Of a DNA stretch of 64,000 bases, positions 55,294 through 62,746 are shown piece after piece. The DNA is taken from contig DEMS01000001.1 of assembly GCA_002359315.1 (NCBI GenBank), forward strand, positions 1 through 64,000. The letters run 5' to 3'. Each line of letters begins with the position of its first letter. Position 1 is the first letter of the stretch. The translations under genes were made by a program, and so were the position numbers. The stretch comes from Bacteroidetes bacterium UBA2664. Its GTDB lineage: Bacteria; Bacteroidota; Rhodothermia; Balneolales; Balneolaceae. The notes beneath the pieces are model-generated. The model had not been told where the DNA came from and did no database searches. It saw only the letters and a program-made list of their open reading frames with translations.

Positions 55294-56517
55294 TCAAAAA
55301 TTATATGATCGTTCTATAGAATCAGCTTTTTCATTCATCCCGGCTTCTATATAGAGATTGTGAAGAGTATAAACATGCTCCATGTTATCAGGGTTCATCT
55401 CTGTAAGTTTTTCGAATAATTCGATAGAATTGTCACTGTAGTTTTGAATTATTTGTTGAATCATTGATTCAATTTCAGTGGATAGAGTAAAGGAAGATTG
55501 GATGGAAGTAAGATTGTTGACACTACTAATGTAAAATGATCCCATCCTAAATAAACTCTCTTCATTCGCTGGAATAGTCGTACTCAGAGACTCATATATA
55601 GTGTGAGCATCCGTTAATATCTCAAGCAACTCTTCAATTTTTTCATCTTGCGTCTCAGTTGTCTCAAAATCATTGTTAAGTTCTTCAGCTTTGGAAACAA
55701 ATAGAAAATATAGTTGAGCGGCCAATTCTTCTTTGTAATAATATCTTGCCGGAAATTTATCTGCAAGAATTTCTAATTGAGTAATCGCGTCACTGTGACG
55801 CTGGCTGATCATGTATGCATTTATAAGGCCGTGAAGAAGACGATTGTCATTTTCATTTTTTGAAACCAGATTTTCATAGATAACAATGGACTCTTCAGTA
55901 TTGCCTGTTTCCAGATATAGATAGGCTAACCTTTCCAATAATTCAGGGTTCGGTTCTTGGGTTCGATTAATGCCATTTTCGAGTGTTTCAATAGCGTTAT
56001 TTATTGAACCATTCTCATAGAAAGTTGTAGACATTAAATTGTAAGTGACCAGGCTATCCGGTTGCAATACAATAGCATTGTCAAAATGAGCCAATATTTC
56101 ATAGAAATGTTGATTTGATCCACTATTTCTGCTCAATTGCAATAATCGAATACCACTAGACTGTTCAGCTGACCAGGCTTTTACAAGTAGATCTGTGATT
56201 TCGGAGATATTACTATTATCAGTTGTCTCTTCCGCCTCACTTAATGAATAAAGATTTTGATAAATCGGATACCGATCGGATGGATTTGATTGTTGAGAGG
56301 CATATTCACTCAAAAGTGTCGCTTTTTGAATTTTCAGAATTTGATTGTCGGGATCTTCTTCCAAATCCTGATTGATTTGGTTAATCTGATCATTCAATTG
56401 TTGAAGCTGTGATCGTTCTGCGGGTGCTTCAGTTGTTTCAAATAGGGAACATGAAACAGCAAAAAAAATCCCGAAGGCAAGTAAAATACTTGCCATTCGG
56501 GTTGATAAATAAATCAT
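55294..56517 (-). CDS. TPR lipoprotein
   Basis: A 407-residue exported lipoprotein (or 400 from the internal ATG at 56496). The lipobox is AVSC. A coiled-coil-like QLQQLNDQINQINQDLEEDP follows, then TPR-like helical repeats (for example LAHFDNAIVLQPDSLVTYNL, PELLERLAYLYLETGNTEES) to the C-terminus. It is a tandem relative of the gene at 56538, 20 bases upstream. Its signal-peptide codons form a complete terminator-like hairpin (56461-56501). Function is unknown; such proteins often scaffold envelope complexes. Confidence 0.85.
   Translation of the reverse strand: MIYLSTRMASILLAFGIFFAVSCSLFETTEAPAERSQLQQLNDQINQINQDLEEDPDNQILKIQKATLLSEYASQQSNPSDRYPIYQNLYSLSEAEETTDNSNISEITDLLVKAWSAEQSSGIRLLQLSRNSGSNQHFYEILAHFDNAIVLQPDSLVTYNLMSTTFYENGSINNAIETLENGINRTQEPNPELLERLAYLYLETGNTEESIVIYENLVSKNENDNRLLHGLINAYMISQRHSDAITQLEILADKFPARYYYKEELAAQLYFLFVSKAEELNNDFETTETQDEKIEELLEILTDAHTIYESLSTTIPANEESLFRMGSFYISSVNNLTSIQSSFTLSTEIESMIQQIIQNYSDNSIELFEKLTEMNPDNMEHVYTLHNLYIEAGMNEKADSIERSYNF
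56461..56501 (-). terminator. Intrinsic-terminator-like hairpin inside the TPR lipoprotein 5' coding region
   Basis: On the minus strand, CCCGAA-T-GGCAAGTA pairs with TACTTGCC-TTCGGG: 14 bp with one bulged T and a TTT loop. It is followed by ATTTTTTTT. The stem contains the ATG at 56496 and the run encodes the Ile-Phe-Phe of the signal peptide. It should end or attenuate transcription arriving from the upstream TPR gene unless translation overrides it. Confidence 0.82.
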
Positions 56518-56537
56518 AGTTTATATTTAAAAATTGA

Positions 56538-57860
56538 TTAATCCTCGAAACCGGCTTTTTCCATAGCTTCAAGAGCCTCTTCTTCCATGCCTAACTGAGT
56601 ATAGACCTGAAATAATGATTGCCAGTTATCTGTATTATCCGGATTGATTTCAGCTGCGGCCTCGTAGTAAATTCTTGCTTGCTGAAGGTTTTCACGTGCG
56701 CGTTGATCCAATTCTGCAACTAACTCTGAATCATCCACAACGTTGTTTCTTCGTTCAAAAAGATTAGCAGCTTTATTTTGATAGATGATAGCCAGAATAA
56801 AATTAGCTGATTCACTTTCCGGTTCAAGTTCTACAACTTTTTCCATCTGTTCTATAGAGATCGCTGTAAACTCATCAATTTCTGCCTCAAGACGATCGAT
56901 TTCTTGTTGCAATTCTGCAATTTCCTCCTCTGTTTCTGCTCTCTCTGCACCACTTTGTCCGCGTAACTCTATACCCAGATCAAACATTTCTCTATAGAGC
57001 TCAGTAACTTCAGTAGTGTTACGATCCACACTTTGATAAATTTGTGTACCTAATACTCTTCTGTATTGAGGATTATTTGGCTCTTGAGCAATAAGATCTT
57101 CGATAAGTTCTACCGCTCTATCTCTTTCACCGGATTGGATGTATGCATCAGCCAGGAATTGAACAAAACTTGTCTCATCCGGATATAATTCAAGTGCTTC
57201 TTCAGAATAACGAATAGCAGGCTCATATTGGTTTTCAAAAAGATAGAGACTGATTAGAAATTCATAGTCATCAATCTGTGGCGGATCTAATAGTGACATC
57301 GCTGTTTCATATACTTCGATTGCGTTCTCTATCTCATCCATTTGGAAATAAGTGGATGCCATTACCTGATATGTCATTGCACTGTCAGGATTTATGGTTG
57401 CTGCATTTTCGAAATGAGCCATTGATGTTCGGTAGGGATCCGGCGTTGCATTAAACAAACTGTCATCTGTTTGAATATTGACCCCCGTATTATACTCATC
57501 AGCCCAATAACCAACGACTGTATCATTGAGTTCTTGCAGTTCTGACGGGGTCTCTTCCTGGTTTTGCATTAATTCCTTAGCCGTATCCATTGATGCTTTG
57601 GATCTCTCATAATAAGGCTTTCTCTCCGTCGGATTTTCAAAGGTTTCTGCCAAAGCTGCCAGAACTACTCCTTTATAGTAATGAGCAATGTAGTTGTCAG
57701 GATTCTCAGTTATGGCATCTTCAGTAAGTTGAAGTGCAGTATCAAAATCTCCTGTAAATATACTTAGTGTAACGTCATCGACTAATGGGTCGGTAGTTTC
57801 ACATGCCAATAACATTGCCGCTAGTGCGATGATCGGTAAAAATAATTTATAACTTTTCAT
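56538..57860 (-). CDS. TPR lipoprotein (first of a tandem pair)
   Basis: An exported lipoprotein of 440 residues from the ATG at 57860, whose signal peptide (KSYKLFLPIIALAAMLLAC) ends in a lipobox. The longer frame to 57950 only adds upstream sequence. TPR repeats fill the protein (AENPDNYIAHYYKGVVLAAL, EVYETAMSLLDPP, YPDETSFVQFLADAYIQSGE, EPNNPQYRRVLGTQIYQ). A charged coiled coil (EEEIAELQQEIDRLEAEIDE) sits at about 310-330, and another TPR closes it (GMEEEALEAMEKAGFED). It is the first gene of a four-gene minus-strand run with a second TPR lipoprotein, trans-sulfuration enzyme and thiolase, and is divergent from RidA. Confidence 0.87.
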   Translation of the reverse strand: MKSYKLFLPIIALAAMLLACETTDPLVDDVTLSIFTGDFDTALQLTEDAITENPDNYIAHYYKGVVLAALAETFENPTERKPYYERSKASMDTAKELMQNQEETPSELQELNDTVVGYWADEYNTGVNIQTDDSLFNATPDPYRTSMAHFENAATINPDSAMTYQVMASTYFQMDEIENAIEVYETAMSLLDPPQIDDYEFLISLYLFENQYEPAIRYSEEALELYPDETSFVQFLADAYIQSGERDRAVELIEDLIAQEPNNPQYRRVLGTQIYQSVDRNTTEVTELYREMFDLGIELRGQSGAERAETEEEIAELQQEIDRLEAEIDEFTAISIEQMEKVVELEPESESANFILAIIYQNKAANLFERRNNVVDDSELVAELDQRARENLQQARIYYEAAAEINPDNTDNWQSLFQVYTQLGMEEEALEAMEKAGFED

Positions 57861-58035
57861 TTTTATATAATATCGTTCATTTTGGTTGAATTGATCTCTG
57901 TAAAGTAACCATATATAGAGGATTCCGCAATATAGATAGTGATCGATCATAAAATTAACTGTGAACTAATCTCTGCTATATCTTACATTTAAATTGATTT
58001 ATTTAAGTTAAGAATGTTAATAAATATTTAATTAT

Positions 58036-58416
58036 ATGAGTAAAATAAAAGTAGAAACAAAATCAGCTCCTGATGCGCTCGGTCCATATAGTCAAGCAAT
58101 TATACATCAAGGTATCGTTTATTGTTCCGGACAAATTGCAATCGATCCAAATAAAAATACGATAGTAGAAGGGGGGATCACTGAACAGGCGGATCAGGTG
58201 ATGAAAAATCTTAAATCAGTCCTTATGGCTGCTAACAGTGATATGGAGAAGATTCTGAAATGTACGATTTATTTGAATGATATGTCTGATTTTGCCGCTT
58301 TAAACGAGGTATATTCAACCTATTTTAAATCAGATCCGCCGGCCCGGGAAACAGTAGCGGTTAAAGGGCTTCCAAAAGATGTTAAGGTTGAGATTAGCTG
58401 TATAGCTTATCAATGA
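58036..58416 (+). CDS. ridA: RidA-family enamine/imine deaminase
   Basis: A 126-residue trimeric RidA protein that hydrolyses reactive 2-aminoacrylate-type enamines released by PLP enzymes. Motifs are ALGPYSQAI, YCSGQIAIDP, the catalytic Arg in DPPARETVAV, and the C-terminal VKVEISCIAY. A PLP trans-sulfuration enzyme lies in the facing operon, a plausible source of such intermediates. Its stop directly abuts that of the convergent M23 gene with no bases between. Confidence 0.95.
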   Translation: MSKIKVETKSAPDALGPYSQAIIHQGIVYCSGQIAIDPNKNTIVEGGITEQADQVMKNLKSVLMAANSDMEKILKCTIYLNDMSDFAALNEVYSTYFKSDPPARETVAVKGLPKDVKVEISCIAYQ

Positions 58417-60291
58417 TTAGTAAGAAAGTGAATCTTCACTGTTTGATCTGTTTCCAACACCATCATAAACTTCAATAATAACTTTATTGGTTGGAGTGGG
58501 TCTGAATTCAGGATGATAATAAACCAGGAAGTTCTTTTCCGGGTCGTATTCAACAATACCTTTTAACCCATTTACAGTTATGGATGATCGTCTGTAATCA
58601 ATGCCGGTTAAACCATCCCGGGCAGGAACTATCACGATATGCTGGCCTGCATTATTACGATCAATCCTGCTTTTGCCAATCCATGGGCTCAAATTGTCCT
58701 CCTTCAGAACAAGTGTACTTATTTCATTCAATGTCGTGCTAATTACCCTTCCATTGTTATAGGTATTCAGAGCAAATAATCTATTTCTGAAACGATCCAC
58801 AGAAAAGAGCGCTAATTGAGAATTTCCTTTTAAATGGTCAGGTAGAAAAAAATTAAATGTGATCGGATTTTTAAGAGGCAATCTGTCCGGCTCAAAGTGA
58901 AAAAAGATTTCACCATCAACTACGGTCGTTGAAAGTTGAATATCCAGAGTATCATAGACGGCATCTTCAGGAAACTGGACCCAAATATTCCGATCGGGTG
59001 TTGTAAGAACAGAAGAACTGTTTGGAGAGATTTTTTTCCGAACAGATTGGCCTGAACGGAAAGGGAAAAGATGTTTAATTCGCTGATAGGAGATATAAGT
59101 TTGCTCAGACGGATTGATTTGTGGACCAGAAGTTTTTAAAGATACATCGGAGAGATAAATAGCCGGAATGGAAGTTTCTCTTTTCGGTATTTCAGGATAC
59201 GTTGGCACATAAGTAATCTCATGATTACGTTTATTATTACCTGTAACCTGAAGAGTCAGAGTTGCTGTTGATTTGTTTCCATAGATATCAGATGCTATGA
59301 TTTTCAAGGGGTATTTGCCATCTTCAAAATCAATAACCCCTCTGTTTTTATTGACTTTGTAAAATGGCAATTCATTGCCTTCAACTACAAATAGTCTTTG
59401 AAATCCACGTCTGGTTTGGGCAAGAATAGGATAAGATCTATCCAGAAATAATTGACTGGCTTGTTGGTATGAGAAAAAATCTTTTGATTCGTGAAACAGT
59501 GTATCGGACTCATGGACTACAATTAATGAATGAACAGCATAAATATTGGGTGTTTGGTTGGCACGGTCGTGTACATTTACAGATAGCCCAACCGGTCCGG
59601 ATACTGAGATTTCACCAAAATGAAAATCCTGATTTGTTCTATTAGCTTCAAAAATATTGAAACCTATGGGTTTTAGAGAGTTGGTGTCAAGGTATTCAAC
59701 TCCAAGTTGACGAAATACGGGGGGTAAATCATCGCTGATAGATAAATTAGTTAATAGTGGATTAAAGGGCCTGAAGTAGGTATCGCGTAATTCAAAATGC
59801 AAATGTGGGGGGCCTACACCGGTAGATCCTGAGAATCCGATTGTGTCACCCTGGCTAAATTTAAATGATCGATCCATATGCAACAGATTTAAATCAGCAC
59901 TATAATCAAGAAGTCTCAAAGAGTCTGCATATGCCTGTAAACCGGGTTCAAATCTATTTAGATGAGCGTAAACAGAGTAGGTATCATCTTCATGTTTCAT
60001 GTAAATGACATTTCCATATCCATATGGACTCATACCTAATCGAAATATTTCACCGTCTCTGGTTGCAAATACACGGTATCCTTCTTGTCCCCACGTTCGA
60101 ATATCTAATCCGGCATGAAAATGAGCAGAACGTGTTTCCGCAAATGTGGATGATAATTGCTGGCTTGCATTTGTAGGCCAAATGTAAGTCACTGAATCTG
60201 CGGGTAAAGAGAGGGACTGCGATTTTAGCTCAGAAAATGGTGTAATGAGTAACTGTAAGAAAAATATGAGAAAGGTTTTATTAATCCACAT
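58417..60291 (-). CDS. M23 (LytM-type) peptidase with C-terminal beta-rich extension
   Basis: A 624-residue exported protein (signal peptide about 1-24). The M23 domain (about 40-175) has both zinc motifs: HFHAGLD (57-63) and PHLHFE (162-167), with H110 in YAHLNRF. It therefore looks catalytically complete and should cleave peptidoglycan peptides or a related substrate. The remaining ~450 residues are beta-rich with Ig-like stretches, longer than a minimal M23 enzyme. It overlaps the fumarylacetoacetate-hydrolase-family gene upstream by 11 bases. Confidence 0.88.
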   Translation of the reverse strand: MWINKTFLIFFLQLLITPFSELKSQSLSLPADSVTYIWPTNASQQLSSTFAETRSAHFHAGLDIRTWGQEGYRVFATRDGEIFRLGMSPYGYGNVIYMKHEDDTYSVYAHLNRFEPGLQAYADSLRLLDYSADLNLLHMDRSFKFSQGDTIGFSGSTGVGPPHLHFELRDTYFRPFNPLLTNLSISDDLPPVFRQLGVEYLDTNSLKPIGFNIFEANRTNQDFHFGEISVSGPVGLSVNVHDRANQTPNIYAVHSLIVVHESDTLFHESKDFFSYQQASQLFLDRSYPILAQTRRGFQRLFVVEGNELPFYKVNKNRGVIDFEDGKYPLKIIASDIYGNKSTATLTLQVTGNNKRNHEITYVPTYPEIPKRETSIPAIYLSDVSLKTSGPQINPSEQTYISYQRIKHLFPFRSGQSVRKKISPNSSSVLTTPDRNIWVQFPEDAVYDTLDIQLSTTVVDGEIFFHFEPDRLPLKNPITFNFFLPDHLKGNSQLALFSVDRFRNRLFALNTYNNGRVISTTLNEISTLVLKEDNLSPWIGKSRIDRNNAGQHIVIVPARDGLTGIDYRRSSITVNGLKGIVEYDPEKNFLVYYHPEFRPTPTNKVIIEVYDGVGNRSNSEDSLSY

Positions 60292-60940
60292 CTACTTCTA
60301 ACGTTGAAAGGTTGTCTCCAAGTGTTGCAAAAATCTTGTCTCCCTTGTTTATTTGACTTACTCCTTCAGGTGTTCCGGTAAAAATGAGGTCGCCGGAGTT
60401 TAATTTGAAATGTGATGATAGATAACTGATTATTTCAGCCAGTTTAAAGATCATACCGGATGTATTTCCTGATTGTCTTATGTCCCCATTTACAGAAACG
60501 GATATGTTTAGGTTTTGGACATCGATGTTCGCCCGTTCATTGAAATCAATAAAATTCCCTAAGGGTGCGAATGAGTGAAGCCCTTTTGAAAGTGTCCATG
60601 GAAGTCCGGCCTTTTTGGCTTTGGACTGCAAATCTCTGGCGGTAAGGTCTAACCCAACTGCCAGAGCGAGTACTGATTGAAGTGCATCATCTTCAGTTAC
60701 ATTTAACGTATCTTTGCCAATCAGTGCCACAAGTTCAACTTCATGATGAACATTTGAAGAGATGGCCGGCAATATCACTTTTTCATTATTACGAATGATT
60801 GAAGAGCGTGGTTTAAGAAAAACAACCGGATCAATGGTTTTTTCACTCTTCATCTCTTCAATATGTTTGGCATAATTACGGCCAATGCAGTAGATCGTAC
60901 CAAATTGTAAGTGGGGATATTCCTCTATTTTATATGTCAT
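60281..60940 (-). CDS. Fumarylacetoacetate hydrolase family protein
   Basis: A 219-residue FAH-family enzyme, the small form that includes acylpyruvases and 2-hydroxyhepta-dienedioate isomerases. Motifs are IYCIGRNYAKH, the metal-binding HHEVELVALIG (His and Glu), DLTARDLQSKAKKAGLPWTLSKG, and DLIFTGTPEGVSQINKGD. The reaction is likely C-C hydrolysis or decarboxylation of a small acid; which one is not readable. Its 3' end overlaps the M23 gene, with no obvious functional link. Confidence 0.92.
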   Translation of the reverse strand: MTYKIEEYPHLQFGTIYCIGRNYAKHIEEMKSEKTIDPVVFLKPRSSIIRNNEKVILPAISSNVHHEVELVALIGKDTLNVTEDDALQSVLALAVGLDLTARDLQSKAKKAGLPWTLSKGLHSFAPLGNFIDFNERANIDVQNLNISVSVNGDIRQSGNTSGMIFKLAEIISYLSSHFKLNSGDLIFTGTPEGVSQINKGDKIFATLGDNLSTLEVDVD

Positions 60941-60951
60941 AGGGACAAAAT

Positions 60952-60984
60952 AAAAAAAGCCACGATAATAAAATTACCGTGGCT
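60952..60984 (-). terminator. Intrinsic terminator after rpmA
   Basis: On the minus strand, AGCCACG pairs with CGTGGCT (60958-60964 with 60978-60984) and an inner TTA/TAA follows one mismatch. The run T7 (60958-60952) follows the stem. It closes the rplU-rpmA transcript. Confidence 0.88.
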
Positions 60985-61007
60985 AGAAAATGGTATAAAA
61001 TATTTTC

Positions 61008-61262
61008 TTATGCTGGATCTACAGATACAAATTTCCTTCCGTTACCACGTCTGCGAAACGTAACCGTACCTGCAGATAGCGCGAAAAGAGTGTCATCACT
61101 GCCTCTTCCGACATTTTCACCGGGATGAAATTTTGTGCCTCTCTGGCGGATGATAATATTGCCCGCTTTTACAACTTCGCCGCCGAATTTTTTAACACCC
61201 AGACGTTTTGATTCTGAATCACGTCCGTTTCTGGTAGAGCCTTGTCCTTTCTTATGTGCCAT
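61008..61262 (-). CDS. rpmA: 50S ribosomal protein L27
   Basis: An 84-residue ribosomal protein of the large subunit near the peptidyl transferase centre. The sequence [20 protein letters not shown], then LGVKKFGGE and [18 protein letters not shown], is canonical. There is no Firmicutes-type cleavable N-terminal extension. It follows rplU by 14 bases. Confidence 0.97.
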   Translation of the reverse strand: MAHKKGQGSTRNGRDSESKRLGVKKFGGEVVKAGNIIIRQRGTKFHPGENVGRGSDDTLFALSAGTVTFRRRGNGRKFVSVDPA

Positions 61263-61276
61263 AATTTACCTCTTTA

Positions 61277-61585
61277 TTAAGAAATTTTTTCAATTTGAAG
61301 CTGCGTGATTGCTTGCCTGTGGCCATTTTTGACTCTATAGCCTTTTCTTCTCTTCTTTTTGAAGACAATCACTTTGTCAGCTTTAAGGTTTTCAATAATT
61401 TTAGCTTCAACTTTAGCTCCCTTGACAGTAGGTTTGCCAACTTTGATTTTGCCTTTAGCATCTTTTACAAGCAATACTTCATCAAATGTCACAGACTCAT
61501 CATCTGACGTTAGCCGGTTGACAAATATGTTTTGATCTTCAGTAACTTTGTACTGATGCCCGCCAATTTTAACGATAGCGTACAT
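61277..61585 (-). CDS. rplU: 50S ribosomal protein L21
   Basis: A 102-residue ribosomal protein of the large subunit. [14 protein letters not shown], then [17 protein letters not shown] and the C-terminal ITQLQIEKI match L21. It is first in the rplU-rpmA operon, the standard order. I see no leader structure that I can defend in the 169 bases upstream. Confidence 0.97.
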   Translation of the reverse strand: MYAIVKIGGHQYKVTEDQNIFVNRLTSDDESVTFDEVLLVKDAKGKIKVGKPTVKGAKVEAKIIENLKADKVIVFKKKRRKGYRVKNGHRQAITQLQIEKIS

Positions 61586-61754
61586 AATTTCTAGGATTCA
61601 TTAATTTCAAATTTCTTTACAGACACCAAATATAACCTTTTTTGAAATAATTTAAAATCCTAATAGTTGATTTATTTCTAAAACCGGACATTTCATAAAT
61701 GTAGATTTTATTGGTTCTTTGAGAAGCTGTATATTTCAAATAAAAATTTTCGCT

Positions 61755-61922
61755 ATGGAATTGAAAAAACTACCTGATCTCCACAAACAAGCATTCAAAT
61801 ATAAAAATACGAAACGTCTACAACACGATGGTGGACGTGCCTGGATAAAAGATTCACAACTTTTTGAATCCAGAAAAGATGCCAATGGTCGGTTGAAAAC
61901 AGTAACGAATGAATCAAAATAA
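61755..61922 (+). CDS. Small basic hypothetical protein
   Basis: A 55-residue ORF, rich in Lys and Arg, starting MELKKLPDLHKQAFKYKN. It includes a Gly-Gly-Arg-Ala-Trp patch. Isoelectric balance is basic with no signal or membrane segment. The frame extends 12 codons further upstream to a TTG (61719), but the ATG is preferred. I do not recognise the family. It is divergent from rplU and convergent with lexA. Its codon use is similar to its neighbours, so it may be real. Confidence 0.55.
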   Translation: MELKKLPDLHKQAFKYKNTKRLQHDGGRAWIKDSQLFESRKDANGRLKTVTNESK

Positions 61923-62021
61923 TCAACTGATTTGTTTCAAAACTGATTATTAATTTAAGTTTTCAGAGTTAATAGGAAACAATAATTGATCTGAAACGGC
62001 CTGTAAGATTACAGCATATTC

Positions 62022-62681
62022 TCAACTCGCCTTCTTTTTGGGGATTGCTTTATGAATTCCCGAGCGATTTACATGTCCGATATACTTTCCAATAATTCGA
62101 ACCTCTTCAAAAATGTCAGGGGATATCATAATATCATTGTACTCTTTATTTGCAGGTTCTAAACGGAGCCCATCTCTATCATGGTAAATCCTTTTAAGAC
62201 TGGTTTCACCATTATATAATACGGCACCGATATCTCCATCCTGTACATCACTATCCATCAACAGAACAAAATCCCCATCATAAATACCGGCATCTTTCAT
62301 ACTTAACCCGGATACTCTGAGCGCAAACATGTCATCCATTCTGGGAAATAACATGTCGAGCGTAATCTGACCTAAATCTGCTTCTACAGCCTCCTGAAGA
62401 TATCCGGCAGCAATTAATCCACGTACCGGAATACCTGAACTCTTTTTAAGTCCCAAATTCCCTTCAAAGTTGGGATGAATATCATACTCTTCATCATTCG
62501 TTCGAATCAGGTATCCTTTCTTCAAAAGTGCTTGAATATTTTGTGTTACACTATTTGGTGACTTATAATTGAATGCATCCGCTATTTCACGGTAAGTAGG
62601 CCAAACATCATATTCTTTCTTATAATCAATAATAAAATCAAAAAACTCTTTCTGTTTTCTGGTTAATTGTCCGTTATCCAT
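62022..62681 (-). CDS. lexA: LexA SOS repressor
   Basis: A 219-residue SOS-response repressor-protease. The N-terminal winged helix (about 1-65) has QKEFFDFIIDYKKEY and REIADAFNYKSPNSVTQNI. The self-cleavage site Ala92-Gly93 is in IAAGYL. The catalytic Ser127 (SGLSMKD) and Lys163 (ETSLKRIY) are present in the C-terminal S24 peptidase domain. The recognition helix differs from the E. coli type, so its operator need not be CTGT-N8-ACAG. Confidence 0.95.
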   Translation of the reverse strand: MDNGQLTRKQKEFFDFIIDYKKEYDVWPTYREIADAFNYKSPNSVTQNIQALLKKGYLIRTNDEEYDIHPNFEGNLGLKKSSGIPVRGLIAAGYLQEAVEADLGQITLDMLFPRMDDMFALRVSGLSMKDAGIYDGDFVLLMDSDVQDGDIGAVLYNGETSLKRIYHDRDGLRLEPANKEYNDIMISPDIFEEVRIIGKYIGHVNRSGIHKAIPKKKAS

Positions 62682-62692
62682 AAGTAATATTT

Positions 62693-62720
62693 GTTTATGT
62701 ATGATATATGTGTAATAAAC
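62693..62720. promoter_or_regulatory. Candidate operator between lexA and the divergent lipoprotein gene
   Basis: A dyad GTTTAT (62693-62698) and ATAAAC (62715-62720) with a 16-base spacer sits just upstream of lexA. LexA usually represses itself from such a position. The match to any known operator is untested, and the DNA is AT-rich, so chance is plausible. Confidence 0.25.
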
Positions 62721-62746
62721 GAAAACCTTTTGTTAAAAACAATTCA

